NCBI GenBank assembly: GCA_026393755.1 | Contig: JAPKZO010000005.1 | Location: forward strand, 120,757-184,756 | Direction: 5' to 3' | Origin: Acidobacteriota bacterium | Lineage (GTDB): Bacteria > Acidobacteriota > Vicinamibacteria > Vicinamibacterales > JAKQTR01 | DNA: 64,000 nt | In this document: positions 1 to 6,605 of the stretch, one piece after another | How positions within the stretch are numbered: the stretch's first letter is position 1 | Layout of the letters: each line of letters begins with the position of its first letter | The notes under the pieces: model-generated | What the model saw: the letters and a program-made list of their open reading frames with translations, nothing else | Database searches by the model: none | Told to the model about the DNA's origin: nothing | Made by a program: the position numbers and the translations under genes

Positions 1-329
1 AGGTTCATCGACGTCATGGTCGCGCCAGGCGCCGCGATCCGTTCGATGCACGCCGAGCCCGCCTTGCACATCAGCAACACATGGGCTCCGCGGTCGTTAT
101 CGATCGTGATGCTCTCGATGTCCGCGAGCTTGAACGTCATCATCCCGCCGCCGGCATCCTTTCGGACAACGGTACCATCGGCGGAGAGCTGAAGGACTGG
201 GCTGTTGTAGCACGAGGAGGCGAGGACAGCGTTCAGCTTCTTCAACGTGTCGGCCGTCTGCCCCAGAAGCGGGGACCCGGCCGCGGCGACCATGCACAGA
301 CTCGCCGCAATCAATGCCATTCGGCGCAT
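1..329 (-). CDS. Small secreted cysteine-pair protein, 3' end beyond window edge (paralog of the 4086-4544 gene)
   Basis: The gene reads leftwards off the window, so about 109 codons are visible and the C-terminus is missing. The start is an ATG preceded by GGAGG at a normal distance. Residues 1-22 form a signal peptide (MRRMALIAASLCMV..., cleavage near GSPLLGQ). The mature part has one cysteine near residue 40 and a pair near residues 87 and 93. It is closely similar along its visible length to the gene at 4086-4544, and the similarity continues into the upstream non-coding DNA. I do not recognise the family; an exported or periplasmic location is inferred from the signal peptide alone. Confidence 0.75.
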   Translation of the reverse strand, partial: MRRMALIAASLCMVAAAGSPLLGQTADTLKKLNAVLASSCYNSPVLQLSADGTVVRKDAGGGMMTFKLADIESITIDNDRGAHVLLMCKAGSACIERIAAPGATMTSMN

Positions 330-748
330 CGGATACCTCCTTATCGGTTTACTCGGCGGGCTGCCCGTCGCGGAGCGCCGCGGAAGAATCGCCCGTCGCC
401 GCGAAGAAACGCCTGCGACGTGGCTCGCCCGTCCCTGGATTGTCCGTCACCCAGGGCGGAGATGCAGCCGAAATGTGACCGAATCAGGAGAACGCAGGAT
501 GAACACGCGCCAGCCGCGTGCCGGAAGGCACGCGACCGGCTGGGCGACTACGAATGCGCCGGAAGTGGAACTCGCGGATACGGGCAACGAAGTTCGCATC
601 ACGATCCTGAGCAAGGTCGCGCGGTAGTGGTTTCATCCCCTCTTTTCCCGCGCCCGTCACATTTGGGCTGCGTTGGGGTCACGGAGTCCAGACAATCCTC
701 CTAGCGAATCACCGAGCGGCGGACAACAACGCTCGGGAAGGAGGAGAA
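330..748. other. Intergenic stretch holding the duplicated upstream region of the 1-329 gene
   Basis: About 420 bases lie between two divergent genes. From about 350 to 520 the sequence resembles the upstream region of the paralog (about 4560-4770), including a GGTCACATTTCGGCTGC element read on the minus strand near 464-480. A related CGTCACATTTGGGCTGC copy occurs on the plus strand near 656-672, ahead of the 749 gene. A short frame at 499-627 has no support from the paralogous copy and is not called as a gene. Confidence 0.5.
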
Positions 749-1285
749 ATGGATCGAAAAGAGTTTCTGAAGAGCGCGTGCGGGCTCGGGGTGTGCGGAT
801 GCGTGCTGAGCGTGCTCGACCCATCCGAGGTGTTGGCGGCCACAACGGCTCAGGCCCCGGACCAGCGCCTGGCATTCGCCCGCTATCAGGTGTCAAAGAT
901 GGTCGGCTTCATGGCCGCCGGACCGACGGCGCCCGCGTGCGCGGAGATCCTCGAGAAGACGGGCCGGGAATGCGCCAAGCTGGGCGGACTCGCCGCCAAG
1001 TTCAAGGGCGATCCCGAAGGGTATTTCGCCACGGCCAGGAAGAACTGGGGCACCGAGTTCTCGTGGGACAAGGAGAAGGGCATCATCACCGTTGCGGTGG
1101 CTGAAGGCGAATGCAGCTGCCCGCTGGTGGACGCCAAGCGAACACTGCCCTTCTTCTGCAACTGCTCGGTGGGGTATCAGAAGGAATCGTTCGAGAGCGT
1201 CTTCGGAAGACCGGTCAAGGCGACACTCAAGGAGTCGAAACTCGGCGGGAGCAAGCGGTGCGTCTTCGAGGTCACGTTGTCGTAG
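749..1285 (+). CDS. Tat-type secreted cysteine-rich protein of unknown function
   Basis: 178 residues. GGAGGAG lies just upstream of the ATG. The N-terminus (MDRKEFLK, then a hydrophobic stretch with three cysteines) resembles a twin-arginine signal with Arg-Lys in place of Arg-Arg, so export by Tat is probable. The mature part is helical at first, with cysteines near residues 54 and 65. It ends in a C-terminal module of about 60 residues with closely spaced cysteines (CSCP, FCNCSVGYQKESFE) and a terminal KRCVFEV strand. That pattern suggests a metal- or redox-binding fold of the V4R or amino-thiazoline hydrolase-like type, but this is only an impression. It reads divergently from the 1-329 gene. 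Confidence 0.7.
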   Translation: MDRKEFLKSACGLGVCGCVLSVLDPSEVLAATTAQAPDQRLAFARYQVSKMVGFMAAGPTAPACAEILEKTGRECAKLGGLAAKFKGDPEGYFATARKNWGTEFSWDKEKGIITVAVAEGECSCPLVDAKRTLPFFCNCSVGYQKESFESVFGRPVKATLKESKLGGSKRCVFEVTLS

Positions 1286-1402
1286 CCGCCGCCTTCACCC
1301 AGCGCGATCCGGAACGGCGCGTCGAGATGGTCCCTTGACAAATAGTCCCGGCACCGTGACACGAACCGGGGAGAATGCCGTAGAGTTGTTCCGGCAGGTT
1401 CG

Positions 1403-2515
1403 ATGATGATGGCCGACTCGGCGACCAACACCCGGCGCGTGCCGGATTTTCTCCTGTCCTGGGACCGGCTGGGATTCCGTCTCGTGGTCTTCGGGAGCCT
1501 GGCCCTGGCCTGGATCCTCCAGGGACTGCTGGCGGGCCTGCCCTGGCAGAAGCTGGTTCTGACCGAGGTGGGAGGCCTGATGCCCTGGGCCTTTCTCACC
1601 CCGATGGTCCTCGCCCTCGACAGGCGCATCCAGAGCAAACGGCTCGGCGCGGGGGGCTTTCTGGGCGCGCACATGCTCGGCATGGTCCTGGTCTTCGTCC
1701 CGTACTGGCTCATCCTGCGCACCATCAGTCTGATCTGGAAGTGCAGCGAGTCGGGGTGGAATGTGTCCCAACTCACTGCCTTGATCCCGACAACAATGAA
1801 TCTGGTCGGCGGCTTCCTCAACGTCCCTTTCGTCTACTTCGTGATCCTCCTCGGGTCCGCGGCCATGAAGCATGCACAGGCCCGGCAGCAGGAGGAGATC
1901 GAAGCGGGGCGGCTCGCTCGTCAGCTTAGCGAAGCCCGCCTCGCGCTGCTGCAGCGCCAGCTTCATCCACATTTCCTCTTCAACGCGCTTCAGGCGATTT
2001 CGACCTTGCTCCATCGTGATCCCGGGACCGCTGACAAGCTTCTCGTCCGCCTGTCCTCCCTGCTGCGCGCGATGCTCGACGACGCGTCCAGCCAGACCCT
2101 GAGCCTGCGGACGGAATTGGACCTGACCCGGAAATACGTGGAAATCGAGCAGGTCAGATTCGGAGAGCGCCTGCACGTCGAATGGAACGTGGACGACTCC
2201 CTGTTCGACGTCCAGGTGCCCAGCCTGATCGTGCTTCCGCTCGTGGACAATGCCATTCGCCATGGGTTTTCCGCGAAGGTCGGTCCAGGCCGATTGAAGA
2301 TCGGAGCCGGATCCGACGGTTCATCGCTGCTTCTGACGGTCGAGGACGACGGACTGGGTGCGGCTGTTCCTCTGCGTCACGGCCTCGGCATCAGCAACAC
2401 AAGGGAGCGCCTCGCTGCCATCTATGGTGAGAGGGCCACATTGAGCATCGACACGTCGCCACACGGTGGCTTCTGCGCGACGATCCAGATTCCTCTTCGC
2501 GAGCAACGCACATGA
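1403..2515 (+). CDS. LytS/YpdA-type membrane sensor histidine kinase
   Basis: 370 residues. Four hydrophobic segments (about 25-45, 52-72, 88-112 and 128-152) make an integral membrane sensor without an obvious periplasmic domain. A short coiled-coil region (155-185) follows. The His_kinase motif QLHPHFLFNALQ has its phospho-accepting histidine near residues 188-190. The C-terminal HATPase domain shows PLVDNAIRHGF and the G box DDGLGA with GLGISNTRERL. The stop overlaps the ATG of the LytTR regulator (ATGA), so the two are translationally coupled and form a two-component pair. The stimulus is not evident from the sequence. ATG codons at 1406 and 1409 are equally possible starts. Confidence 0.93.
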   Translation: MMMADSATNTRRVPDFLLSWDRLGFRLVVFGSLALAWILQGLLAGLPWQKLVLTEVGGLMPWAFLTPMVLALDRRIQSKRLGAGGFLGAHMLGMVLVFVPYWLILRTISLIWKCSESGWNVSQLTALIPTTMNLVGGFLNVPFVYFVILLGSAAMKHAQARQQEEIEAGRLARQLSEARLALLQRQLHPHFLFNALQAISTLLHRDPGTADKLLVRLSSLLRAMLDDASSQTLSLRTELDLTRKYVEIEQVRFGERLHVEWNVDDSLFDVQVPSLIVLPLVDNAIRHGFSAKVGPGRLKIGAGSDGSSLLLTVEDDGLGAAVPLRHGLGISNTRERLAAIYGERATLSIDTSPHGGFCATIQIPLREQRT

Positions 2516-3270
2516 TTCGATCCCTGATCGTCGATGACGAGCCGCTGGTGAGAGAGCGGCTGCGCACGCTGCTGGCCGACCACGCCGACGTCGAGGTCGT
2601 GGGCGAAGTGGCTGACGGGCCCTCGGCGCTGGAGGCGGTGCGGAAGTTGACTCCCGATGTGGTCTTCCTGGACATCCAGATGCCGGGGCTGAGTGGATTG
2701 GAAGTGGCGGAGGTCTGGCGCAACGAGGGCCCGCTGCCGATCATCATCTTCGTTACGGCGTTCGATCAGTTCGCGCTCGAGGCCTTTCGGCTGCACGCCC
2801 TGGATTACCTGACCAAGCCGATCGACCCGGAGCGCTTCTCCGAATCGCTGGGCCGGGTGCGCGAACTCGTGCGACGGCCGAACCGGGACGAACTCGACGA
2901 GCGCATCCAGGCCATGCTCGAGATGCACGAGCGCCGGCAGTCGGTCAGGCCGCATCTGGTGGTGCGCGAACGCGAACGGTACGTCCTCGTGCCGACATCA
3001 GACATCCATTGCCTCGAGGCCACCGGCAACTACGTCCGCATCCAATGCGAGCGCGCGAGCCACCTCCTGCGCAGCACCCTCTCAGCCGTCGAGACGCGGC
3101 TCGATCCCCAACGCTTCCTCCGCGTCCACCGCTCCTGGATCGTCAACCTCGGGCAGGTGCGCGAGGCGCAACCCTGGACCAAGGGCGGCTGGATTCTGCT
3201 GACCCGCAACGGGACGAAGATCCCGGTGGGCCAGCAATACCACCACGTGCTGACCAAGATCCTGCGGTAG
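2512..3270 (+). CDS. LytTR-family response regulator
   Basis: 252 residues. The N-terminal receiver domain (about 1-120) has the acidic pair DDEP near residues 9-12, phospho-acceptor Asp in VVFLDIQMPG (about residue 54), the Thr of VTAF and the Lys of YLTKPID. A linker of about 30 residues leads to a C-terminal LytTR DNA-binding domain (about 155-250) with HCLEATGNYVRI, LDPQRFLRVHRSWIVNL and a terminal GQQYHHVL. Partner of the preceding LytS-type kinase. Such regulators usually bind direct repeats upstream of membrane or secreted-protein genes; no such site was identified here. Confidence 0.93.
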   Translation: MIRSLIVDDEPLVRERLRTLLADHADVEVVGEVADGPSALEAVRKLTPDVVFLDIQMPGLSGLEVAEVWRNEGPLPIIIFVTAFDQFALEAFRLHALDYLTKPIDPERFSESLGRVRELVRRPNRDELDERIQAMLEMHERRQSVRPHLVVRERERYVLVPTSDIHCLEATGNYVRIQCERASHLLRSTLSAVETRLDPQRFLRVHRSWIVNLGQVREAQPWTKGGWILLTRNGTKIPVGQQYHHVLTKILR

Positions 3271-3309
3271 TCCCACCATGCACCTCGGACACGATCTTCG
3301 CGTCGTCGG

Positions 3310-4125
3310 TCAGCAGTAGACTCTCTGGGCCGCAGCCTCAGAGAATTCGTCCATCTGCTGCCGGGCCTTCTTCTTGGAAGGCCCGCCCTTCGGCTGCCGC
3401 GCGATACCGCTCAGCACGTGAATCAGCGTGTCCACGTCCTCTTCGCTGTTCTCGATGCCCAGGCTCACCCGGACAACGCCGGGAAGCTCGAAACGACGGA
3501 GGACGGTCAGGATCACGCCCTGAAGCCGCTCCGCCCATGGTGGCACGCCGAGCATGCGCTTGACCGTCAGATGAGCGCAGTGGCAGCCGGATCGCACGCC
3601 GATCCCTCCGCGCGCGGCCAGGTTCCGAGCCACGTTGTGTGAGATGACGCCCTTCAGGTCGAAGGGAATGACACCGCCCTTGTGGACGAACGAAGACGAC
3701 CCCGGGTTCGCTATCCCGTAGATCTTGAGGCCAGGGACCCGCCCCATGCCGAGCAATGCTCGCGCGGTCAGAGCCTGCTCCTCCTCCTGGATCACGTCCA
3801 GGCCGATCCGCTGCAGAAGCACGAGCGCCTTGCCGAGCGCAGCAATACCCCCGACGTTCTCCTCGCCTGACGACCGGATCAGTTCCGTCTCGGCGGGGCT
3901 GAAGTTGAGAAGCCCCTTTCTGGCCACCAGCACTCCGGTGCCGAACGGGGCGTACGCCTTGTGGGCGGAGAAGGCGAGATAGTCGATGCCGCTGCTCTCC
4001 ATCGCAACCTTGCGGTGGGCGACCAACTGCGCCGCATCCACCAGCAGGCGTGCCCCGTATCGGTGCACGATCCGACTGATCTCGGTCAGATCGTTGAATA
4101 CGCCGAGGACATTGGACGCGTCTTC
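3310..4125 (-). pseudogene. 5'-truncated class V aminotransferase (cysteine desulfurase/SufS-like), C-terminal half only
   Basis: About 270 residues of a PLP-dependent class V aminotransferase read cleanly from SNVLGVFNDL to the stop. They include LLVDAAQ (cofactor aspartate), SAHKAYAPFG (Schiff-base lysine), GGI(A)ALG and RSGCHCAH, the position of the catalytic cysteine loop in SufS-like enzymes. The N-terminal half, roughly 200 residues in family members, is absent. At about 4110-4130 the sequence switches abruptly into the 3' part of the secreted cysteine-pair gene in another frame. No plausible start or ribosome binding site remains, so this is a gene remnant created by deletion or recombination. 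The frame is open past the junction by chance. Confidence 0.85.
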
Positions 4126-4544
4126 ACGGCGGTCTTCACGACTGGCGCCTTGAGCTCCTGGAAGAGGCGCAGCGCCGAGTCGCCCACCTCCAGCGAGTTG
4201 ATGCTGAACGCGAGCAGCTTCATCGACGTCTTGGTCGCGCCAGGCGCCACGACCCGTTCGATGCACTCCGCGTCCGCCTTGCACTTCAGCAGCACGTGGG
4301 CTTCGCTGTCCGCATCGACCGTCATGCTACCGATCTCCGCGAGCTTGAAGGTCATCGTCCCGCCGTCAGCATCCTTTCGAACAACGGTACCGTCGGCGGA
4401 GAGATGAAGGACTGGGCTGTTGTAGCAGGAGGAGGCTAGGACAGCGTTCAGCTTCTTCAATGTGTCGGTCGTCTGCCCCAGAAGCGGGGACTCGGCCGCG
4501 GCCACCATGCACAGGCTCGCCGCAACCAATGTCATTCGTCGCAT
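4086..4544 (-). CDS. Small secreted cysteine-pair protein, C-terminus replaced at a recombination junction
   Basis: 152 residues from ATG at 4544, preceded by GAGGAG eight bases upstream. A signal peptide (MRRMTLVAASLCMVAAA, cleavage near SPLLGQ) is followed by TTDTLKKLNAVLASSCYNSPVLHLSADGT-type sequence, with the cysteine pair in LLKCKADAEC. It parallels the gene at the window start almost residue for residue. The last dozen or so codons (after VVKTA) are encoded by aminotransferase-derived DNA read out of frame, so the natural C-terminus is probably lost. The function is unknown and no catalytic motif is visible. The protein may still be made, because start, signal and most of the body are intact. 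Confidence 0.65.
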   Translation of the reverse strand: MRRMTLVAASLCMVAAAESPLLGQTTDTLKKLNAVLASSCYNSPVLHLSADGTVVRKDADGGTMTFKLAEIGSMTVDADSEAHVLLKCKADAECIERVVAPGATKTSMKLLAFSINSLEVGDSALRLFQELKAPVVKTAVKTRPMSSAYSTI

Positions 4545-4866
4545 CAGAAATCTCCTCGTCGGTGCACTCGGCGGGCTGGTCGTGGCTGAGCGCCCAGTGC
4601 CAGCTTGCACGGCGCCAGCGTCTTAGGCGCTGGACGTCTTGGAAGGTTCCACCGTCGCTGCGAAGTAGCGCCTGCGACGTGACTCGCCCGTACTTCGATC
4701 TTCCGGCACCCATCGCGAAGGTGCAGCCGAAATGTGACCGAATAGGGAGAATGCGGGATGGACACGTGCCGGACGCGTGCCGAAAGGCACGCGCGAGTGC
4801 GACCTTGACTGACACGAGCGAGAGGAAACTGCGTCGATCCGAAACTCAGGTAGAGCACACAGCGGA
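4545..4866. other. Upstream region shared with the window-start paralog
   Basis: About 320 bases without a supported gene. From about 4560 to 4770 the DNA aligns with 350-520, including GGTCACATTTCGGCTGC on the minus strand near 4723-4740. The duplication that made the two secreted proteins therefore included their promoter region. The element lies about 180 bases upstream of the start codon here, against about 140 in the other copy, so its spacing is not conserved. Confidence 0.45.
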
Positions 4867-4991
4867 AGATTCACCCCTGCGAGGTCACGATCTGTCCCGC
4901 GTCGTACCTGATTGGTCACAAATGACGTGAAACCCTGCGGCGGAGTGCCTAGGCTTGGGTGGAGACTTCGTTCTTCGAAAGGCCATCCATG
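4867..4991 (+). repeat. Leader repeat, copy A
   Basis: First of four similar leader segments in this region (others at 6071-6196, 6431-6511 and 9486-9612). Shared blocks in order are: GATTCrnCCCTG, GGTCACGATC, then GGTCACAAATGAC (a small inverted repeat GTCA-CAAA-TGAC), then GCGGCGGAGTGC, TAGGCTTGG and GAAAGGnCATCC running directly into an ATG. In this copy the downstream reading frame keeps only six codons resembling the other copies (MRHGSV) before similarity ends. Confidence 0.7.
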
Positions 4992-5303
4992 AGACACGGT
5001 TCGGTCGAAGACCGACGCCGCAAGCGCCTGTCGCAGTCTCGGGAGGCCACTGAATTCTCCTCTGTTCTATTCGCGTTCCTCCGATTTCACCCGAGTCGAT
5101 ATCCACTGGATTCGATGTGATAGTTTGCTGGAGACGCTGAGGAAGCGATAGAGAAGTGCCTGCCCAACAACTCACCCGCGCGAGGCATTTGCGATGAGTA
5201 CGGTGCTCACCTGTCGGCCGACGGCAAGTACCTGTTCTTCACGCGCCACACGCCGCAAGGGAACGCGATCTACGTGGTCGCCGTATCGGCCATCGAGACG
5301 CGG
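4989..5303 (+). pseudogene. Remnant of a PD40 beta-propeller secreted protein (N-terminal codons and last blade only)
   Basis: After the leader repeat the frame begins MRHGSV, matching the first codons of the 6194 and 9610 genes, then loses similarity. From 5151 a different frame encodes DEYGAHLSADGKYLFFTRH and NAIYVVAVSAIETR. This corresponds to the last blade of the intact PD40 protein at 9978-10886 (PSLSPDGKYLFF, GNIYWADRKI). The middle of the gene is gone and a stop at 5148-5150 separates the pieces. The 3' end abuts the stop codon of the minus-strand vapC-like toxin, so the toxin-antitoxin module may mark the breakpoint. Confidence 0.6.
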
Positions 5304-5696
5304 TCACTCCTCCTGTCGTCCCGAAATGCGGAGGCCACGAACCTTCTCGAAGTGCTTGGTATTGCGCGTCAGCAACACGCCGTGGTTCGCGAGGACGATG
5401 CCGGCTATCAAACTGTCGCCCATGCCGATGGGCGTCCCCTGTTCTTCGAGAGTTCGACGCACGTCGGCGGCGCGGTCGGCACTCGCGCCGTCGAGCGGAA
5501 GCGCCGGGACGGCGTCGAGCAGTGCCCGCACGAGTTTCTGCTGCCGCACGCTGTGCGCCCCGGCCATCAACTCGAATCGCGACACGGCGGTGGTCGCCAG
5601 GCCCCCGTACTCGAGTTCGAGCGCGACGCGGGCAGCCGAGGGTTCGGCGCCCTGGAGGTAGTCGATCAGCACGTCGGTGTCAGCGATGATGCTCAT
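5304..5696 (-). CDS. vapC: VapC-like PIN-domain toxin
   Basis: 130 residues from the ATG at 5696, which overlaps the antitoxin stop as ATGA; a GTG six bases earlier is the alternative start. PIN-domain acidic residues are D6 and D8 (IADTDVLID), E42 (SRFELMAG), D94 (GMGDSLIAG) and N112 (LTRNTKHF). Family members are Mg-dependent ribonucleases that cut tRNA or rRNA and are held inactive by the cognate antitoxin. All key acidic positions are present, so the enzyme looks functional. Translational coupling to the antitoxin is typical of the family. RNA target specificity cannot be told from sequence. Confidence 0.9.
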   Translation of the reverse strand: MSIIADTDVLIDYLQGAEPSAARVALELEYGGLATTAVSRFELMAGAHSVRQQKLVRALLDAVPALPLDGASADRAADVRRTLEEQGTPIGMGDSLIAGIVLANHGVLLTRNTKHFEKVRGLRISGRQEE

Positions 5697-5932
5697 CTCC
5701 ACGACTCCCGGAGTGCCTGTGTCGCCGCCCGCAAGTGCCGCGCGTCATCCCGCCCGAGCTGCCCGCGCAATCCGAGGGCCGCGCGTCGCCGCTGAGCGTC
5801 GGCGGCAGCTGTTTCGAGGTACTGGTCGACGGCTTCATTGATGAGGGCCGAGAAGCCCTTTTCGCCCCGCCTGGCGGCGATGTCCAGCAGTCGCGCCCTC
5901 GATTCGTCTTTGAGCTCGATGGTCGTCCGCAT
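5693..5932 (-). CDS. vapB: VapB-like antitoxin (ribbon-helix-helix type)
   Basis: 79 residues from ATG at 5932. The N-terminus MRTTIELKDESRARLLDIAARRGEKGFSALINEAV fits a ribbon-helix-helix DNA-binding fold, followed by an Arg- and Ala-rich tail (about 50-79) suited to wrap the toxin. Longer upstream starts would include DNA that carries the promoter, so this start is preferred. The stop overlaps the toxin start. Its expected role is to neutralise the PIN toxin and repress the module's promoter, whose probable -10 and -35 elements lie at 5953-5981 around a short GCATG-rich palindrome. Confidence 0.85.
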   Translation of the reverse strand: MRTTIELKDESRARLLDIAARRGEKGFSALINEAVDQYLETAAADAQRRRAALGLRGQLGRDDARHLRAATQALRESWR

Positions 5933-5952
5933 ATGTCCCAGCCTCACTCGAC

Positions 5953-5981
5953 AGAATACATGCATGTGCATGCGGATGCAA
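5953..5981 (-). promoter_or_regulatory. Probable vapBC promoter with palindromic spacer
   Basis: On the minus strand, TTGCAT (-35-like) and TATTCT (-10-like) are separated by exactly 17 bases. The spacer holds ACATGCATGT and repeated GCATG, a likely autoregulatory operator. The predicted transcript would start about 14 bases upstream of the antitoxin ATG. Confidence 0.55.
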
Positions 5982-6070
5982 CCCGACCCGTGCTTCCTCA
6001 TCCTCGACCGCGGCACACGTGCTCGTTGGCTCTGGCCTTACTGGAGCCGACGCGCGCTCCGGCGGTGAAG

Positions 6071-6196
6071 CGGATTCGCCACTGGAAGGTCACGATCTAT
6101 CCCGCGCGAACAGACGTTGGTCACAAATGACGTGAATCGCTTCCCGGGCGTGCCTACGCTTGGATCGACACTTCCTTCGTCGAAAGGCCATCCATG
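6071..6196 (+). repeat. Leader repeat, copy B
   Basis: Same block order as copy A: GGATTCGCC, GGTCACGATC, GGTCACAAATGAC, GTGCCTACGCTTGG, CGAAAGGCCATCC then ATG at 6194. The leader is followed directly by a signal-peptide-encoding frame that matches the 9610 gene. Confidence 0.7.
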
Positions 6197-6424
6197 AGGT
6201 ACGGTGCCGTTATATGTCTCGCGACTCTGCTCGTCGTCGGTGCCCGCCCTGCTCTGGCATGGCCTCAGGCCCGGACAGAACACTTCCAGGTTTCCGGAAG
6301 GGCTGCCCAGCCGGCCATCGGGACGTTCAAGACGCGCCTCAAGGAGACCTGCTTCGGTCAGCTCCTGCCGGGGAGTAATGGTGCCTCTTCTCAAGAGAGG
6401 TTTCCTGGATACATCGATCAATGA
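6194..6424 (+). pseudogene. Truncated PD40-family secreted protein (signal peptide and N-terminus only)
   Basis: 76 codons. MRYGAVICLATLLVVGARPALA is a clear signal peptide. The mature start includes VSGRAAQPAIGTFKTRLK and FGQLLPG, which matches the broken gene at 9610 and the ..YLGQNPPGTTPV segment of the intact protein at 9978. After LPG the frame diverges and stops within about 20 codons, immediately before leader copy C. The propeller body is missing, so this is best read as a gene truncated by recombination between leader copies. A short exported peptide could still be produced. Confidence 0.6.
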
Positions 6425-6430
6425 ACCGGG

Positions 6431-6511
6431 GTTGGTCATAAATGACCTGAAGCCCCGCGGCGGAGTGCTTAGGCGTGGATGGACGCGTCTTTCACCGAAA
6501 GGTCATCCATG
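6431..6511 (+). repeat. Leader repeat, copy C (partial)
   Basis: Begins at the GGTCATAAATGACC inverted repeat and continues through GCGGCGGAGTGCTTAGGCGTGG and CGAAAGGTCATCC to an ATG at 6509. The upstream half seen in the other copies is absent. The ATG opens only eight codons before a stop, so the leader has lost its gene; the M3 peptidase starts 95 bases later. It is very similar to copy D. Confidence 0.7.
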
Positions 6512-6605
6512 CCAGTCGATGAGCGAAGAGTATGAGTCGACCTTCTGGCTCTCGGCCCGGTCCGTGACATGATGCATCTGATCGAATTCCGCGTGAGGTG
6601 GTGGC

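Noticed and set aside
499..627. Short protein from ATG 499 (42 codons)
   Set aside because: The duplicated region near 4757 does not preserve the frame, and there is no family match.
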